A stretch of 64,000 nucleotides of DNA from an uncultured Alphaproteobacteria bacterium (GCA_946481075.1 CAMLMC010000002.1:124001-188000), one strand, 5' to 3'. Shown: positions 37,243 through 48,237, numbered from the stretch's first letter. Notes: a model not told the origin generated them from the letters alone. Program-made: numbers and translations.

Positions 37243-37263
37243 ACCGTGTATATATTATACGGT
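37243..37263. promoter_or_regulatory. Palindrome in the promoter region of the gene at 37299
   Basis: The outer arms ACCGT and ACGGT enclose an AT-rich core. The 19 bases CGTGTATATATTATACGGT (from 37245) share 14 positions with the palindrome at 48128. The core contains -10-like TATATT/TATTAT, and the next gene starts 36 bases downstream. An operator is possible. Confidence 0.45.
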
Positions 37264-37298
37264 TCAATTATTTCGCCCCGTTTTCGATGGATATGCCT

Positions 37299-38021
37299 AT
37301 GACCCGCCCCTGTTTTCTGATTCCCATTCTGGCCTTGTCCCTCATAGCCGCCCCTGTCTTCGCGCAGGACAAGAAGGCCGAAACGCCCCCGGACAAAGAA
37401 GCGCCGGCCCCGGAGAAAAAGTCTCCGGAATCCGTTGTGCGTAAGAAAGAGGCGGAAAAAAAGGAGACAGCCAAATCCACACCGATCACGAAATGGATCG
37501 CTGCCGAAAACGCGCTCATCGATCCGCTTTCGCAAGCCGATAAGGAAAGTATTTATATTTTGCGACAAAAACATTCGATCATACGCGTGATCGGTGTGGT
37601 GGAGCGCGATATTGGCAATGCGGTCAAATCGTGCGCCAAGGCCAATCCGGATATGAAGGCGGGTATCGAAGGGCGCTTTGATCAATGGAAAAAGGCGGTA
37701 AAACCGGTAATCGACACGGCCCGCAAAAATCTCGATGCCGAAATCGACAAGCAAGAGATTGTCGATAGAAATGAATTTAAAAAAGTTTTGAAGCTGAATG
37801 ACGAGGCCTTCGAATACGGTGATAAGATGACGGTGAAAGATCCGGTATCGAGCAAGGAAGCATGCGAGGCGCTGGTCGAAAGCATGGATGATACCGAGGA
37901 TGATATGATCAAATTGCTTCAAGATACCCTGTTACCGCCAAGTGTCATTAAAAGCCGCGTAGACAGGGAAAAGAAGTCACAGGGCGAACAAAGGAAATCC
38001 TTTTCCAAAAGCGCGCAGTAA
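37299..38021 (+). CDS. Hypothetical secreted protein
   Basis: The 240-residue precursor has a signal peptide ending PVFAQ (about residue 20), then a Lys/Glu/Pro-rich stretch and a helical domain. Cysteines in VKSCAKANPD and KEACEALV may form a disulfide. Alternative in-frame starts are 37287 and 37293, and the frame is open as far back as 37017, but only the chosen start gives a normal signal peptide. No family is recognised. The glycosyltransferase gene starts 6 bases later. Confidence 0.7.
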   Translation: MTRPCFLIPILALSLIAAPVFAQDKKAETPPDKEAPAPEKKSPESVVRKKEAEKKETAKSTPITKWIAAENALIDPLSQADKESIYILRQKHSIIRVIGVVERDIGNAVKSCAKANPDMKAGIEGRFDQWKKAVKPVIDTARKNLDAEIDKQEIVDRNEFKKVLKLNDEAFEYGDKMTVKDPVSSKEACEALVESMDDTEDDMIKLLQDTLLPPSVIKSRVDREKKSQGEQRKSFSKSAQ

Positions 38022-38027
38022 CAGCAC

Positions 38028-39089
38028 ATGAAAATATTACAGGTTATGGCGGGCAACGATCATGGCGGCGCGGAAACCGCGTTCGTCGACATGTGTGTCG
38101 CACTGCATGAAGCGGGTATGGAGATCGAGGTCGCGACCCGCGCGAATCCGGTGCGCGTACCGCGTCTGGAGGCGGCAGGAATCAAGGTGCATACTCTGCC
38201 GTTCGGCGGCCCTCTTGATGTTTTTACCCCATGGAAACTGGGACGTATCATCAAGAAATTTTCGCCTTTGATTGTCCAGACATGGATGAGCCGCGCCGCG
38301 CAAAAAACGCCGAACTGGAAAGATGTGAAATCGGCGCAGCGTTATCTGGTGGTTTCGCGTCTGGGCGGTTATTACAAAGTGAAACATTTTAAAAACACCG
38401 ATTACTTCAACACCATTACGCCGGATATCAAACGCCATCTGGTCGAAGGCGGTGTTGCCGAAGACAGGATTTTGCACATCAACAATTTTGCGGAAACGGA
38501 AAATGTTGTGGCGCCCATCACAAAGGCAGATCTTGATACGCCGGAGGATGCGCCTGTTCTTTTAACTCTCGCGCGGCTTCACCCGAGCAAGGCGCTCGAT
38601 GTGGTCATTAAATCCCTTGCCGATTTGCCGGGTGTGTATGCATGGCTGGCGGGGGAAGGGCCGAGCAGAGCCGAACTGGAACAGCTCGCGGAAGAGTCCG
38701 GTGTTGCGGATCGCGTCAGGTTTCTGGGGTGGCGCACTGATCGATCGGCCTTGTTACGAGCCTGCGATATTTGCGTCTTTGTATCGAGGATTGAACCTTT
38801 TGGGACCGTCTTTGCACAGGCTTGGGCGGAAAGAACGCCCGTGATCGTATCCGATGCGGACGGACCCCGTCAGTTCTGTGTGGATGGGGGGGATTCCCTG
38901 ATGGTACCGAAGAATGACGTTGGCGCCCTGGTCGACGCCGTTAAACGTCTGCGAGCCGATCCGGCCCTGCGCGCCAGGATCGTGGAAAAAGGACATCAAC
39001 GTTATCTCTATGAATTTACAAAAGAAAAGACAGTCACTGCCTATTTGGATTATTTCCTGACTATATTGCAGCGCGAAAGAATTGTTTGA
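38028..39089 (+). CDS. Glycosyltransferase, GT-B fold, family 4-like
   Basis: The 353-residue protein has the two Rossmann domains of GT4 enzymes. The N-terminal domain carries NDHGGAETAFVDMC, which usually contacts the acceptor. The C-terminal domain carries LARLHPSKALDVVI and the nucleotide-sugar site SRIEPFGTVFAQAWAE, with the family EPFG/E-x7-E pattern. It lacks a signal peptide and is probably a peripheral inner-membrane enzyme of envelope glycan or LPS synthesis. The sugar donor is unknown, and it stands apart from any glycan gene cluster. Confidence 0.9.
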   Translation: MKILQVMAGNDHGGAETAFVDMCVALHEAGMEIEVATRANPVRVPRLEAAGIKVHTLPFGGPLDVFTPWKLGRIIKKFSPLIVQTWMSRAAQKTPNWKDVKSAQRYLVVSRLGGYYKVKHFKNTDYFNTITPDIKRHLVEGGVAEDRILHINNFAETENVVAPITKADLDTPEDAPVLLTLARLHPSKALDVVIKSLADLPGVYAWLAGEGPSRAELEQLAEESGVADRVRFLGWRTDRSALLRACDICVFVSRIEPFGTVFAQAWAERTPVIVSDADGPRQFCVDGGDSLMVPKNDVGALVDAVKRLRADPALRARIVEKGHQRYLYEFTKEKTVTAYLDYFLTILQRERIV

Positions 39090-39172
39090 AATACAATTTT
39101 TGGTAGTAATAATTCGTTAATTAATAATATCTAATATTCATCTCGGGGAATAATTTCTTTCGGGGTGACTTT

Positions 39173-39634
39173 ATGGAGAACCTAATCAAATCATACGGGC
39201 TGGATAAACTGGTCCTTGGGGCAGACAACAGTTTCCCATCGCAAATCGATGAATTGCCGGTGGCCATCTACGCGACGAATTGTGCGGGTGATATAATCTA
39301 TTATAACCGGGCTGCGGTTATATTGTGGGGCCGCATTCCTGTTAAAGGGCGTGACAAATGGTGTGCCGACTATGACCTTTATACTGTTTGCGGACGATTT
39401 ATTCCGCGCGATGAGTGCGCGATGGCGATGGCGGCCAGATACGGAAAGACTTTGCGGGGGGTCGAGGCAGTTGCTGTGCGGCCAAATAACACAGCCTTCC
39501 GCTTCCTGCCGTTTCCTACGCCTCTTTATAATGAGAATGGTGAACTGGCCGGAGCCTTCAATATGGTGATCTATCTTGGCGAGGTGGATATGTGCTTACC
39601 GGAGGCGGAGATCGCGTTTCAAACATCCTTATGA
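39173..39634 (+). CDS. Stand-alone PAS-domain protein
   Basis: The 153 residues consist of a short helix and one PAS domain (about 24-140). Its typical strands are LPVAIYATNCAGDIIYYNRAA and a C-terminal NENGELAGAFNMVIYLGEV. There is no kinase, cyclase or DNA-binding part. Four cysteines are spread through the domain; no cofactor can be assigned. A GGGGTGA sequence precedes the ATG. The last 16 bases overlap the convergent heme A synthase gene. Confidence 0.82.
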   Translation: MENLIKSYGLDKLVLGADNSFPSQIDELPVAIYATNCAGDIIYYNRAAVILWGRIPVKGRDKWCADYDLYTVCGRFIPRDECAMAMAARYGKTLRGVEAVAVRPNNTAFRFLPFPTPLYNENGELAGAFNMVIYLGEVDMCLPEAEIAFQTSL

Positions 39635-40611
39635 TGCAAATCATGCAATTGCTTTGTCATCAGGCCAAGAAGGATAATAGCTCCTGCCTGATGTGTTGCG
39701 GCCACATGGATATGTACCTGTGTCAAAACCGTCGCGATGCCCAGTCCAACCTGTAACACAACCATGCCGGCGATATGCGGGTTCTTCATACGCCATGCGA
39801 AGGACAGCGTGACAAGCATTGTGACAATCGCGATCCAGCGATGAAAGAATTGCAGCGCCCCGGGATCGTGCAGGAAGGAATAGAGGCTGGCCGTCACTTC
39901 CGGTGGCATCCAGTGCGCATCCATCTTCGGCCATGTGTTATAAAGCATCCCGCCATCTTTACCGGCGACGAATGCCCCCCAGATGATGGTCAGCGCGATA
40001 AAGCCGAATGTGATCCAGCCATGACGCTTCTGACAGAATGTCCCGTTGATCTTGGACCCCGTTTTTTTGGGGACGAAATCGAATGCCATCCAGAGCAGCA
40101 GAACAAAAACCAAAAGCGCGAGGCCCAGATGCGCGGCAAGGCGGTAATGGCTGACTTCCGGAACATCATTGAGGCCGGAGACCACCATGAACCATCCCAT
40201 CGCGCCCTGCGCACCGCCAAGGAGGAGGAGGCCGACAAATTTCACCTTATAGCCTTCCGGGATTTGTCCCTTTATCCAGAACCAGATCATGGGCAAGGCA
40301 AAGACAAGGCCGATGATGCGGCCCCACAGGCGATGCAGCCATTCCCAGAAGAAGATCTTTTTGAAATCCTCCAGTTCCATCCAGCTATTTTTATGGATGA
40401 ATTCCGGTGTCGCTTGATAAAGGCCGAACACACGATTCCATTCCTCTTGGCTGAGGGGCGGGATCGCGCCAATCAAGGGCTTCCATTCCACCATCGAAAG
40501 GCCGGATTCCGTCAAACGCGTGATAGCCCCGATAATCGCCATCGTGAAAACCATAAAGGCCGTGAAAAAGAGCCAGTTCCGGATGTTTTTATAGGGTGTT
40601 TCTGGGGCCAT
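39619..40611 (-). CDS. ctaA: Heme A synthase (COX15/CtaA)
   Basis: This multi-pass membrane monooxygenase converts heme O to heme A for aa3-type cytochrome oxidases. The 330-residue protein has eight predicted helices and the family motifs TRLTESGLSMVEWKP, HRLWGR, the GLNDVPEVSHYRLAAHL region, HRWIA and AATHQAGA, carrying the conserved histidines. The ATG at 40611 follows AAGGA at a suitable distance; the frame also allows a TTG 21 bases upstream. It is divergent from a ferredoxin reductase gene with 39 bases between the starts. Confidence 0.95.
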   Translation of the reverse strand: MAPETPYKNIRNWLFFTAFMVFTMAIIGAITRLTESGLSMVEWKPLIGAIPPLSQEEWNRVFGLYQATPEFIHKNSWMELEDFKKIFFWEWLHRLWGRIIGLVFALPMIWFWIKGQIPEGYKVKFVGLLLLGGAQGAMGWFMVVSGLNDVPEVSHYRLAAHLGLALLVFVLLLWMAFDFVPKKTGSKINGTFCQKRHGWITFGFIALTIIWGAFVAGKDGGMLYNTWPKMDAHWMPPEVTASLYSFLHDPGALQFFHRWIAIVTMLVTLSFAWRMKNPHIAGMVVLQVGLGIATVLTQVHIHVAATHQAGAIILLGLMTKQLHDLHHKDV

Positions 40612-40644
40612 GGTTGACAAATCCTTCCGCAATGAGATTTATAG

Positions 40645-41688
<1,044 letters not shown>

Positions 41689-41696
41689 TATCCGGT

Positions 41697-42485
41697 ATGG
41701 CCCAGTTCGATATCATCGCCCCGACTATAAAGGCATACAGCATAAGCTGGGCCGAGAGAAATTATCTCGTGCGTTTGGCCATGGTTCCGTTGCTGCTCAA
41801 GATTGGCGGCTATTTGACCGGTTTTTCGATGGGCTTCCAGGGCAACCAGATCGCCCTGACACTCTGCCTCCTGCCGGCCTATTTCGCCGAAGGCTGGATG
41901 CTTTCACATTTTGTGCGGTTGATTACGCTCGGTCATCGCTGGCCGTTCAGGCCGAGCGGGAATTTTGAAGCCGACCTTGCCGTGTTACGGACGCGTGCCC
42001 GGGGTGTGATGTCCGGCGTGGTTTCTTATGTCCTCATCAATATGGCGCTGGGCGGGATCATGGCCGCGATCATGACGGTGATGCCGGATCCATCGCAAGA
42101 CCCTGAAACGATTCCGCCGCAAACGGGTGTGGCGTTGATCATGATACTGGTTTCCTTTGTCTGGTTGTTCCGCCTGACGTGGCTTTATATTCCACTCGCG
42201 CTCAACCTTTCTGGTGAAAAATACCTGCATGCCGTGCGCGGATATCTAACATCCCTGCCGATGATCGGTGTGTGGATTTTGTGCGCGGTTCCGTTTCTGA
42301 TAGGCTTTGGTTTCCTGGAAGGCCTGTTCAAACAGATCGCGGGGGACAGTGCGATTGTCGGGTTCATTTTTGTTTTGATCGTGGTTGTGGCGGATACGGT
42401 CAAGAATATCGTTGCGAGCGCGGGTTTGACCTATCTTATGCAGGACATCTACAAAGTACGCGGCGGCGGAGAGGGTGCGGCATGA
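41697..42485 (+). CDS. Hypothetical multi-pass membrane protein
   Basis: The 262-residue protein has about five or six hydrophobic segments (roughly 22-45, 52-72, 100-122, 142-165, 190-215 and 220-245). The N-terminal 20 residues are amphipathic. I do not recognise the family. It sits between the ferredoxin reductase (8 bases upstream) and ferredoxin (4-base overlap), so it is co-expressed with this electron-transfer pair. Confidence 0.75.
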   Translation: MAQFDIIAPTIKAYSISWAERNYLVRLAMVPLLLKIGGYLTGFSMGFQGNQIALTLCLLPAYFAEGWMLSHFVRLITLGHRWPFRPSGNFEADLAVLRTRARGVMSGVVSYVLINMALGGIMAAIMTVMPDPSQDPETIPPQTGVALIMILVSFVWLFRLTWLYIPLALNLSGEKYLHAVRGYLTSLPMIGVWILCAVPFLIGFGFLEGLFKQIAGDSAIVGFIFVLIVVVADTVKNIVASAGLTYLMQDIYKVRGGGEGAA

Positions 42486-42799
42486 AGATTATTGTTACGG
42501 ACCAGCAAGGCACTGTACATGAACTGGAAGCCATCGATGGGTGGCGCGTCATGGAAATCATCAAGGATTACGGCCTGCCCATCAAGGCCGAATGCGGCGG
42601 ATGCTGCGCGTGCGGCACATGCCATGTCTATGTCGATGAAGAGTGGGTCGATAAGCTTTACCCGATGCGCGATGACGAGGAAGAGGCGCTCGATACCGCC
42701 TTCGATGTCACGGACAGGTCCCGCCTGTCCTGCCAAATCATCATGAGCGAAGAGCTTGATGGCCTGAAAGTTACGCTTGCGCCAGGCAGCGAGCCTTAG
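42482..42799 (+). CDS. 2Fe-2S ferredoxin, adrenodoxin type
   Basis: This small electron carrier has 105 residues. The cluster ligands are C38, C44, C47 and C84, with spacing C-x5-C-x2-C-x36-C, exactly that of adrenodoxin and mitochondrial ferredoxin. The C-terminal LSCQIIMSEELDGLKV stretch is also typical. The ATG at 42482 overlaps the upstream stop (ATGA). It is the likely electron acceptor of the reductase at 40651. In mitochondria such a ferredoxin feeds heme A synthase, whose gene is the divergent neighbour here; transfer of that role is inference. Confidence 0.95.
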   Translation: MKIIVTDQQGTVHELEAIDGWRVMEIIKDYGLPIKAECGGCCACGTCHVYVDEEWVDKLYPMRDDEEEALDTAFDVTDRSRLSCQIIMSEELDGLKVTLAPGSEP

Positions 42800-43197
42800 C
42801 CTGCATCCGCGTTTCTTTTTTCCTTCGAAGCCTTAAACCCGTGCATGCCGATGCGCCATTGCAAGGCAACAATCGTGCCCTTGACGGGTTGAAGCAGCAG
42901 AAGCGATAGGATGATCGAAAGCGGGATTGTGCTCACCGTGTGCCACCAGAAGGGCGGGGCAAATTGCGCCTCTAGTTCCAGCGCGAAACCAACCATGATG
43001 TGACCCATGATAAAGATCACGACATAGGCCGGAAAATCATCGGCGCGGTGATGATGGAATTCTTCGCCGCAAGCGGGGCAATGATCCGTGACCTTCAACC
43101 ATTTTGAAAACAGCTTGCCTTCGCCGCATTTCGGACATTTGCAGGCAAAGCCGCGGGAGAGATCCTGCATCAAAGATGTCTGGTGTGCGTTGGTCAT
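42796..43197 (-). CDS. DUF983 family protein
   Basis: The 133-residue protein has a zinc-ribbon-like N terminus (CPKCGEGKLF and later CPACGEEF) and two membrane helices (about 55-78 and 88-105). DUF983 genes usually sit in cytochrome c oxidase assembly operons of alphaproteobacteria, without a proven function. Here the gene overlaps nsrR by 4 bases upstream and the convergent ferredoxin gene by 4 bases at its end, placing it with both heme A synthase and the NO regulator. Confidence 0.9.
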   Translation of the reverse strand: MTNAHQTSLMQDLSRGFACKCPKCGEGKLFSKWLKVTDHCPACGEEFHHHRADDFPAYVVIFIMGHIMVGFALELEAQFAPPFWWHTVSTIPLSIILSLLLLQPVKGTIVALQWRIGMHGFKASKEKRNADAG

Positions 43198-43628
43198 CGT
43201 GTATTTCCTGCATCGATAAAATTAAACGGCTGTTTAATTGTGTCCGCCAGCGTATGGCGGTTGAGCGTATCAATAAAGGATTGTGTCGCATCGAACAACA
43301 TATGTTTCAGAAGGCAGGATTCCGTTACGCGGCAGGTATTCGTTTCTTTCACGAAGCATTCGACCATATTCATATGCGGCTCTAATGTGCGCACAACATC
43401 GCCCAGTCGAAGAGTTTTCGGATCATCCGCCAGTTTTATGCCACCGCCCTTCCCCTTGGTACTGGTGATATAGCCGATTTGGGCTAGGCGGTGCACAACC
43501 TTCACAAGATGGTTATAGGAAATGCCGTATCGGTCGGCGATTTCACGCACGCTGCACACCCTGTCCGGATTTGCCGCCAGAAACATCAGGCTCCGGAGCC
43601 CGTAATCGGTGAAAATGGTTAGTTGCAT
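43194..43628 (-). CDS. nsrR: Rrf2-family NO-responsive repressor NsrR
   Basis: This iron-sulfur transcription repressor loses DNA binding when nitric oxide attacks its cluster. The 144 residues contain an N-terminal winged helix (MQLTIFTDYGLRSLMFLAAN, GISYNHLVKVVHRL) and three cluster cysteines C91, C99 and C105 in ECFVKETNTC and TESCLL. An operator with the NsrR layout lies 42 bases upstream, between this gene and the divergent hmp. It overlaps the DUF983 gene by 4 bases, so the two share a transcript. Confidence 0.93.
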   Translation of the reverse strand: MQLTIFTDYGLRSLMFLAANPDRVCSVREIADRYGISYNHLVKVVHRLAQIGYITSTKGKGGGIKLADDPKTLRLGDVVRTLEPHMNMVECFVKETNTCRVTESCLLKHMLFDATQSFIDTLNRHTLADTIKQPFNFIDAGNTR

Positions 43629-43646
43629 ACACGGTCCAAAATTAAC

Positions 43647-43674
43647 TTGACGGTTATAGCATATATTATAATAT
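43647..43674 (+). promoter_or_regulatory. hmp promoter
   Basis: TTGACG (43647-43652) and TAATAT (43669-43674) are separated by 16 bases. The -10 is overlapped by the NsrR operator, the expected geometry for repression. Confidence 0.6.
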
Positions 43675-43692
43675 GCATTTTAGATACATATT
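43670..43692 (+). promoter_or_regulatory. NsrR operator
   Basis: Two half sites, AATATGCATTT and AGATACATATT, are separated by one T. The first matches the NsrR half-site AANATGCATTT at every position, and the second fits the inverted half with two mismatches. The 11-1-11 spacing is that of the E. coli NsrR operator. It covers the -10 of hmp. Confidence 0.8.
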
Positions 43693-43712
43693 TAATTTCA
43701 AGGAGAATTCCC

Positions 43713-44960
43713 ATGCTTTCAGCCCAGACTATCGCCATCGTCAAAGCCACCGCGCCGGTCCTCGCAGAGCATGGCGAAACCCTGACCCGTCATTTCTACA
43801 AACGGATGTTCTCCCATAATCCGGAGGTGCTGCCATTCTTCAACCCCGCCAATCAGGCGGGTGGGACGCAGCAGCGCGCGCTGGCCGCCGCCATCTGTGC
43901 CTACGCCGCCAACATCGACAATCTTGAGGTGCTAGGCGGGGCGGTTGAACTGATTGCCCAAAAACATGCCTCCCTGACCGTCAAGCCGGAGCATTATCCA
44001 ATCGTTGGAGAAAATCTTCTGGCATCCATCCGCGAAGTATTGGGCGAGGCCGCCACCGACGACATTATCAATGCATGGGGGGAGGCCTATGGTTTTCTGG
44101 CCGATATCCTGATCGGCCGCGAAGCGCAGATATATGCCGAGCAGAAAGCACAGCCCAACGGCTGGAACGATTTTAAGAATTTCCGGGTGGAGCGCAAAGT
44201 TGCCGAAAGCGATATCATCACATCCTTTTATCTGGTGCCCGAAGACGGAAGTGGCGTGCCGGATTTCAAACCCGGGCAATATGTAACGGTGCGCGTGCCA
44301 AGCCCGTGCGGCCATACAACGATGCGCAATTACAGCCTGTCGGACAGGCCGGGCCAGCCATGGCTTCGCATTTCCGTGAAGCGGGAAATGGGACCCAAGG
44401 CCGATACGCCGAAAGGGTTTGTTTCGAATCTTTTGCATGACACGCTGGAGGTCGGCGGGGTTGTCGAACTGGCACCGCCATGCGGAGAATTCTTTCTGGA
44501 TGACAGTGTGGAACCATCGCGCCCATTGGTGCTCCTTGCGGGTGGTATTGGTATCACGCCGCTTCTCAGTATCCTGAAGGCTTCCCTTGAACGCACGCCG
44601 GACCGGAAAATCGTTCTGGTGCACGGGGCCCTGAATGAAAAGGTCCAGCCCTTTGCGGAAAAATTGAAGGGTTTTGCGGACAAGCATAAGAATCTCAGCG
44701 TACATTTTGTCTATAGCGAGCCTGCACCGGCGGGTGTAACGCGCCTCGAACACGCATTGCAGGGTATGATTGATGCGGTCCTGCTCGATAAGGTTCTGCC
44801 ATCCAGAGATGCAGATTATTATTTCTGCGGGCCAAAGCCGTTTATGGTGTCTATCTATCACCAGCTTCTGGCATGGGGTATCCCCGCATCCCAAACCCAT
44901 TTCGAATTTTTCGGCCCGCGTCAGGATATCGAAAAGGCGCCGGAAAAACAGGCCGCATAA
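43713..44960 (+). CDS. hmp: Flavohemoglobin (nitric oxide dioxygenase)
   Basis: This enzyme oxidises NO to nitrate using O2 and NAD(P)H. Its 415 residues form a globin domain (1-140, distal Tyr29 and proximal His85 as in E. coli Hmp), an FAD domain (RNYSLSD) and an NAD domain (LLAGGIGITPLLSIL, ending FEFFGP). The ATG at 43713 follows AAGGAG; the frame is open further upstream through the promoter and is not coding there. NsrR lies divergently, and the operator at 43670 predicts NO-induced expression. Confidence 0.97.
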   Translation: MLSAQTIAIVKATAPVLAEHGETLTRHFYKRMFSHNPEVLPFFNPANQAGGTQQRALAAAICAYAANIDNLEVLGGAVELIAQKHASLTVKPEHYPIVGENLLASIREVLGEAATDDIINAWGEAYGFLADILIGREAQIYAEQKAQPNGWNDFKNFRVERKVAESDIITSFYLVPEDGSGVPDFKPGQYVTVRVPSPCGHTTMRNYSLSDRPGQPWLRISVKREMGPKADTPKGFVSNLLHDTLEVGGVVELAPPCGEFFLDDSVEPSRPLVLLAGGIGITPLLSILKASLERTPDRKIVLVHGALNEKVQPFAEKLKGFADKHKNLSVHFVYSEPAPAGVTRLEHALQGMIDAVLLDKVLPSRDADYYFCGPKPFMVSIYHQLLAWGIPASQTHFEFFGPRQDIEKAPEKQAA

Positions 44961-45006
44961 ATATGCCCATACCCGCCTTGTGCGGGTGTGGCAAGTTGTG
45001 GATCAG

Positions 45007-45273
45007 TTACTGGATCGTCCCTTCGAAATCGGCGAAGGCGGCGTCAGACGCCGTGATGACTTTCTGGTGGGCGACATAGACGGAATGCAGGCGGCCTTCG
45101 ATTTTTTCAACCCAGAAGCCGAGGAAATTTTTAAGGTGCGGAAAGGCGGGGGCGAGGTCGTAATCCTGCCAGATGAATTCCTGCAAAAATTTGGGGTAAT
45201 CGGGCAGATGATAATAAATCTGCGCGGTGGTCAGACGATATTGGTCCTTAAACTGGATATCGAAATCCGCCAT
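45007..45273 (-). CDS. usg: Usg family protein
   Basis: The 88-residue protein matches the alphaproteobacterial Usg family: YRLTTAQIYYHLPDYP, LQEFIWQDYDLAP, FPHLKNFLGFW and LHSVYVAH. The family is named from its place upstream of trpF in Caulobacter and has no established biochemical role; no trp genes are in this window. The ATG at 45273 follows AAAGGAG, so it is preferred to an ATG 24 bases upstream. Confidence 0.88.
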   Translation of the reverse strand: MADFDIQFKDQYRLTTAQIYYHLPDYPKFLQEFIWQDYDLAPAFPHLKNFLGFWVEKIEGRLHSVYVAHQKVITASDAAFADFEGTIQ

Positions 45274-45327
45274 CCTGGCTCCTTTGTCAATCAGCACAAG
45301 GATAGCACAGATTTTGTTAATGGTTTG

Positions 45328-45915
45328 TTAAGGGGAATATTGGGCGTGTATTTGTTTGTCCAAGTCACGTGAGGGTGCTCCCCATAGGCATTCCCCACTT
45401 GCACGGTCAAAGACGGAATCGCCATCTTCCAAAAGAGTGTAAGCTAGACCAGGTAACGCAAATACGCGGCCCGCCAGCTCCGGATTTTTAGTAACTAAAG
45501 GTGTTAATTTCTGTTCTTCGCGCGGTTTGTGCATTTCCGACGGTTCAATAATTTCCATTTCATCGGCACGGCGGACCCCACTGAAATAAACTACACCACC
45601 AAGGGGTATTTTTTCACTGGTCAAACCGTGCCCGTCAATCTGTGCGTGATAGACTTTAAAGACTTCATAAGCGTTCAGTGTTTTATCGGCACGGACATAA
45701 TCATGGAGAGCCGCAATATCGGCAACGCCGAGTTCTGCAAATGTCTTTTCCTCAAAATCGGCCGGGTCGCCCATCAGGTCACTTGCCAATTCATTGTGAT
45801 CGAAGTACACACGGGCATAAGTGACCACGTGATAATTAAAAGCGTCTGTTGTTTGATTTTTCATAGGTTGAGTATCAAGGGATTGTCCATATTCTGTCAA
45901 TAGTTTTGCAGCCAT
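45328..45915 (-). CDS. Hypothetical protein upstream of usg
   Basis: The 195-residue soluble protein starts MAAKLLTEYGQSLDTQ at an ATG preceded by AAGGATT. A frame extension to 45963 would run over the CIRCE element and is unlikely. It has no signal peptide and no recognised domain. The final 40 residues (ELAGRVFALPGLAYTLLEDG) look like a folded beta-rich part. Its start faces the groESL promoter, only 11 bases from the -35 box. Confidence 0.7.
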   Translation of the reverse strand: MAAKLLTEYGQSLDTQPMKNQTTDAFNYHVVTYARVYFDHNELASDLMGDPADFEEKTFAELGVADIAALHDYVRADKTLNAYEVFKVYHAQIDGHGLTSEKIPLGGVVYFSGVRRADEMEIIEPSEMHKPREEQKLTPLVTKNPELAGRVFALPGLAYTLLEDGDSVFDRASGECLWGAPSRDLDKQIHAQYSP

Positions 45916-45925
45916 CGATGAATCC

Positions 45926-45954
45926 TTGAAATTTCTGCATTCCTTCTCTATATC
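45926..45954 (+). promoter_or_regulatory. groES: groESL promoter
   Basis: TTGAAA (45926-45931) and TATATC (45949-45954) are spaced by 17 bases, a good vegetative promoter. The preceding CTTGAAA also matches the sigma-32 -35 box, although no clear sigma-32 -10 is present. Confidence 0.7.
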
Positions 45955-45956
45955 TA

Positions 45957-45983
45957 CTGGCACTCCCTGATGGGGAGTGCTAA
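45957..45983. promoter_or_regulatory. CIRCE element, HrcA operator
   Basis: CTGGCACTC, nine bases, then GAGTGCTAA match the CIRCE consensus TTAGCACTC-N9-GAGTGCTAA with two mismatches in the left arm. It lies at the groESL transcription start. HrcA repression, relieved by heat shock, is expected; hrcA itself is not in the window. Confidence 0.92.
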
Positions 45984-46040
45984 CACGCTCATGGTGAGGT
46001 GTTAGATTTGAACAATTTCAATCGTTTAGGAGATATAAAC

Positions 46041-46331
46041 ATGAAATTCAGACCGTTGCATGACCGCGTGCTCCTTCGCCGCGTAGAGCAGGAAGGCAAG
46101 ACCGCTGGCGGGATCATCATCCCGGATACGGCAAAGGAAAAACCGATGGAAGGCGAAGTTGTCGCCGTCGGCACTGGCCACATCAACGATAACGGTGAAG
46201 TCCGTCCGCTGGATGTCAAGGCCGGTGACCGTGTGATCTTTTCGAAATGGGCCGGTACGGAAGTGACCGTGAACGGCGAAGAGCTGATCGTGATGAAAGA
46301 ATCCGACATTATCGGCGTGATCGCCGCTTAA
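46041..46331 (+). CDS. groES: Co-chaperonin GroES
   Basis: This is the heptameric lid of the GroEL folding chamber, 96 residues: [18 protein letters not shown], the mobile loop [18 protein letters not shown] and the C-terminal strand ESDIIGVI. The ATG at 46041 follows AGGAGA; the upstream in-frame ATG at 45999 is not used by the family. groEL follows after 108 bases, most of them occupied by palindromic repeat copy 3. Confidence 0.98.
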   Translation: MKFRPLHDRVLLRRVEQEGKTAGGIIIPDTAKEKPMEGEVVAVGTGHINDNGEVRPLDVKAGDRVIFSKWAGTEVTVNGEELIVMKESDIIGVIAA

Positions 46332-46339
46332 TGCTTTGT

Positions 46340-46405
46340 TGTCATTCTGAGCGTAGCGAAGAATCTCAAAAGATCCTTCAGTCGCTTCGCTCCTTCAGGA
46401 TGACA
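46340..46405 (+). repeat. Intergenic palindromic repeat, copy 3, between groES and groEL
   Basis: The element starts TGTCATTCTGAGCG and ends CCTTCAGGATGACA, the opposite orientation to copies 1 and 2 and nearly identical to copy 4. In the groESL mRNA it would form a long hairpin between the two coding regions, where it could slow decay or cause partial termination. Confidence 0.88.
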
Positions 46406-46412
46406 GATGTAA

Positions 46413-48086
<1,674 letters not shown>

Positions 48087-48127
48087 AAGCTTAGCCCGTT
48101 TCGCTGGGGCGGCGTTGCGGCGTCGCC

Positions 48128-48146
48128 CGTGTATGAATTATACACG
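48128..48146. promoter_or_regulatory. Palindrome downstream of groEL
   Basis: CGTGTAT and ATACACG, perfect 7-bp arms, flank GAATT. The site lies 42 bases after groEL and shares 14 of 19 positions with the palindrome at 37245. It may be an operator, or the stem of a weak hairpin ahead of the terminator at 48211. Confidence 0.45.
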
Positions 48147-48210
48147 TCGCTCCTTGCGTCTTGCCTCATCGAAACGGTCATCGCTTTACTGCCTGTATAC
48201 GATAAAAAGA

Positions 48211-48237
48211 AAGGCCGGATTATTTCCGGCCTTTTTT
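48211..48237 (+). terminator. Bidirectional terminator between groEL and the XRE regulator gene
   Basis: AAGGCCGGA and TCCGGCCTT pair around a short loop, with six T on the plus strand and a T-rich flank on the minus strand. The right part lies inside the end of the XRE regulator gene and encodes its last residues. Confidence 0.88.

Noticed and set aside
37017..37298. N-terminal extension of the secreted protein gene at 37299
   Set aside because: The extension would bury a good signal peptide 94 residues deep and run through a terminator.
36994..37302. Three overlapping plus-strand frames in the gap after the membrane protein gene at 36537
   Set aside because: None has a ribosome-binding site or protein-like pattern, and the strong terminator at 37191 cuts through them. 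A structured RNA explains the region better.
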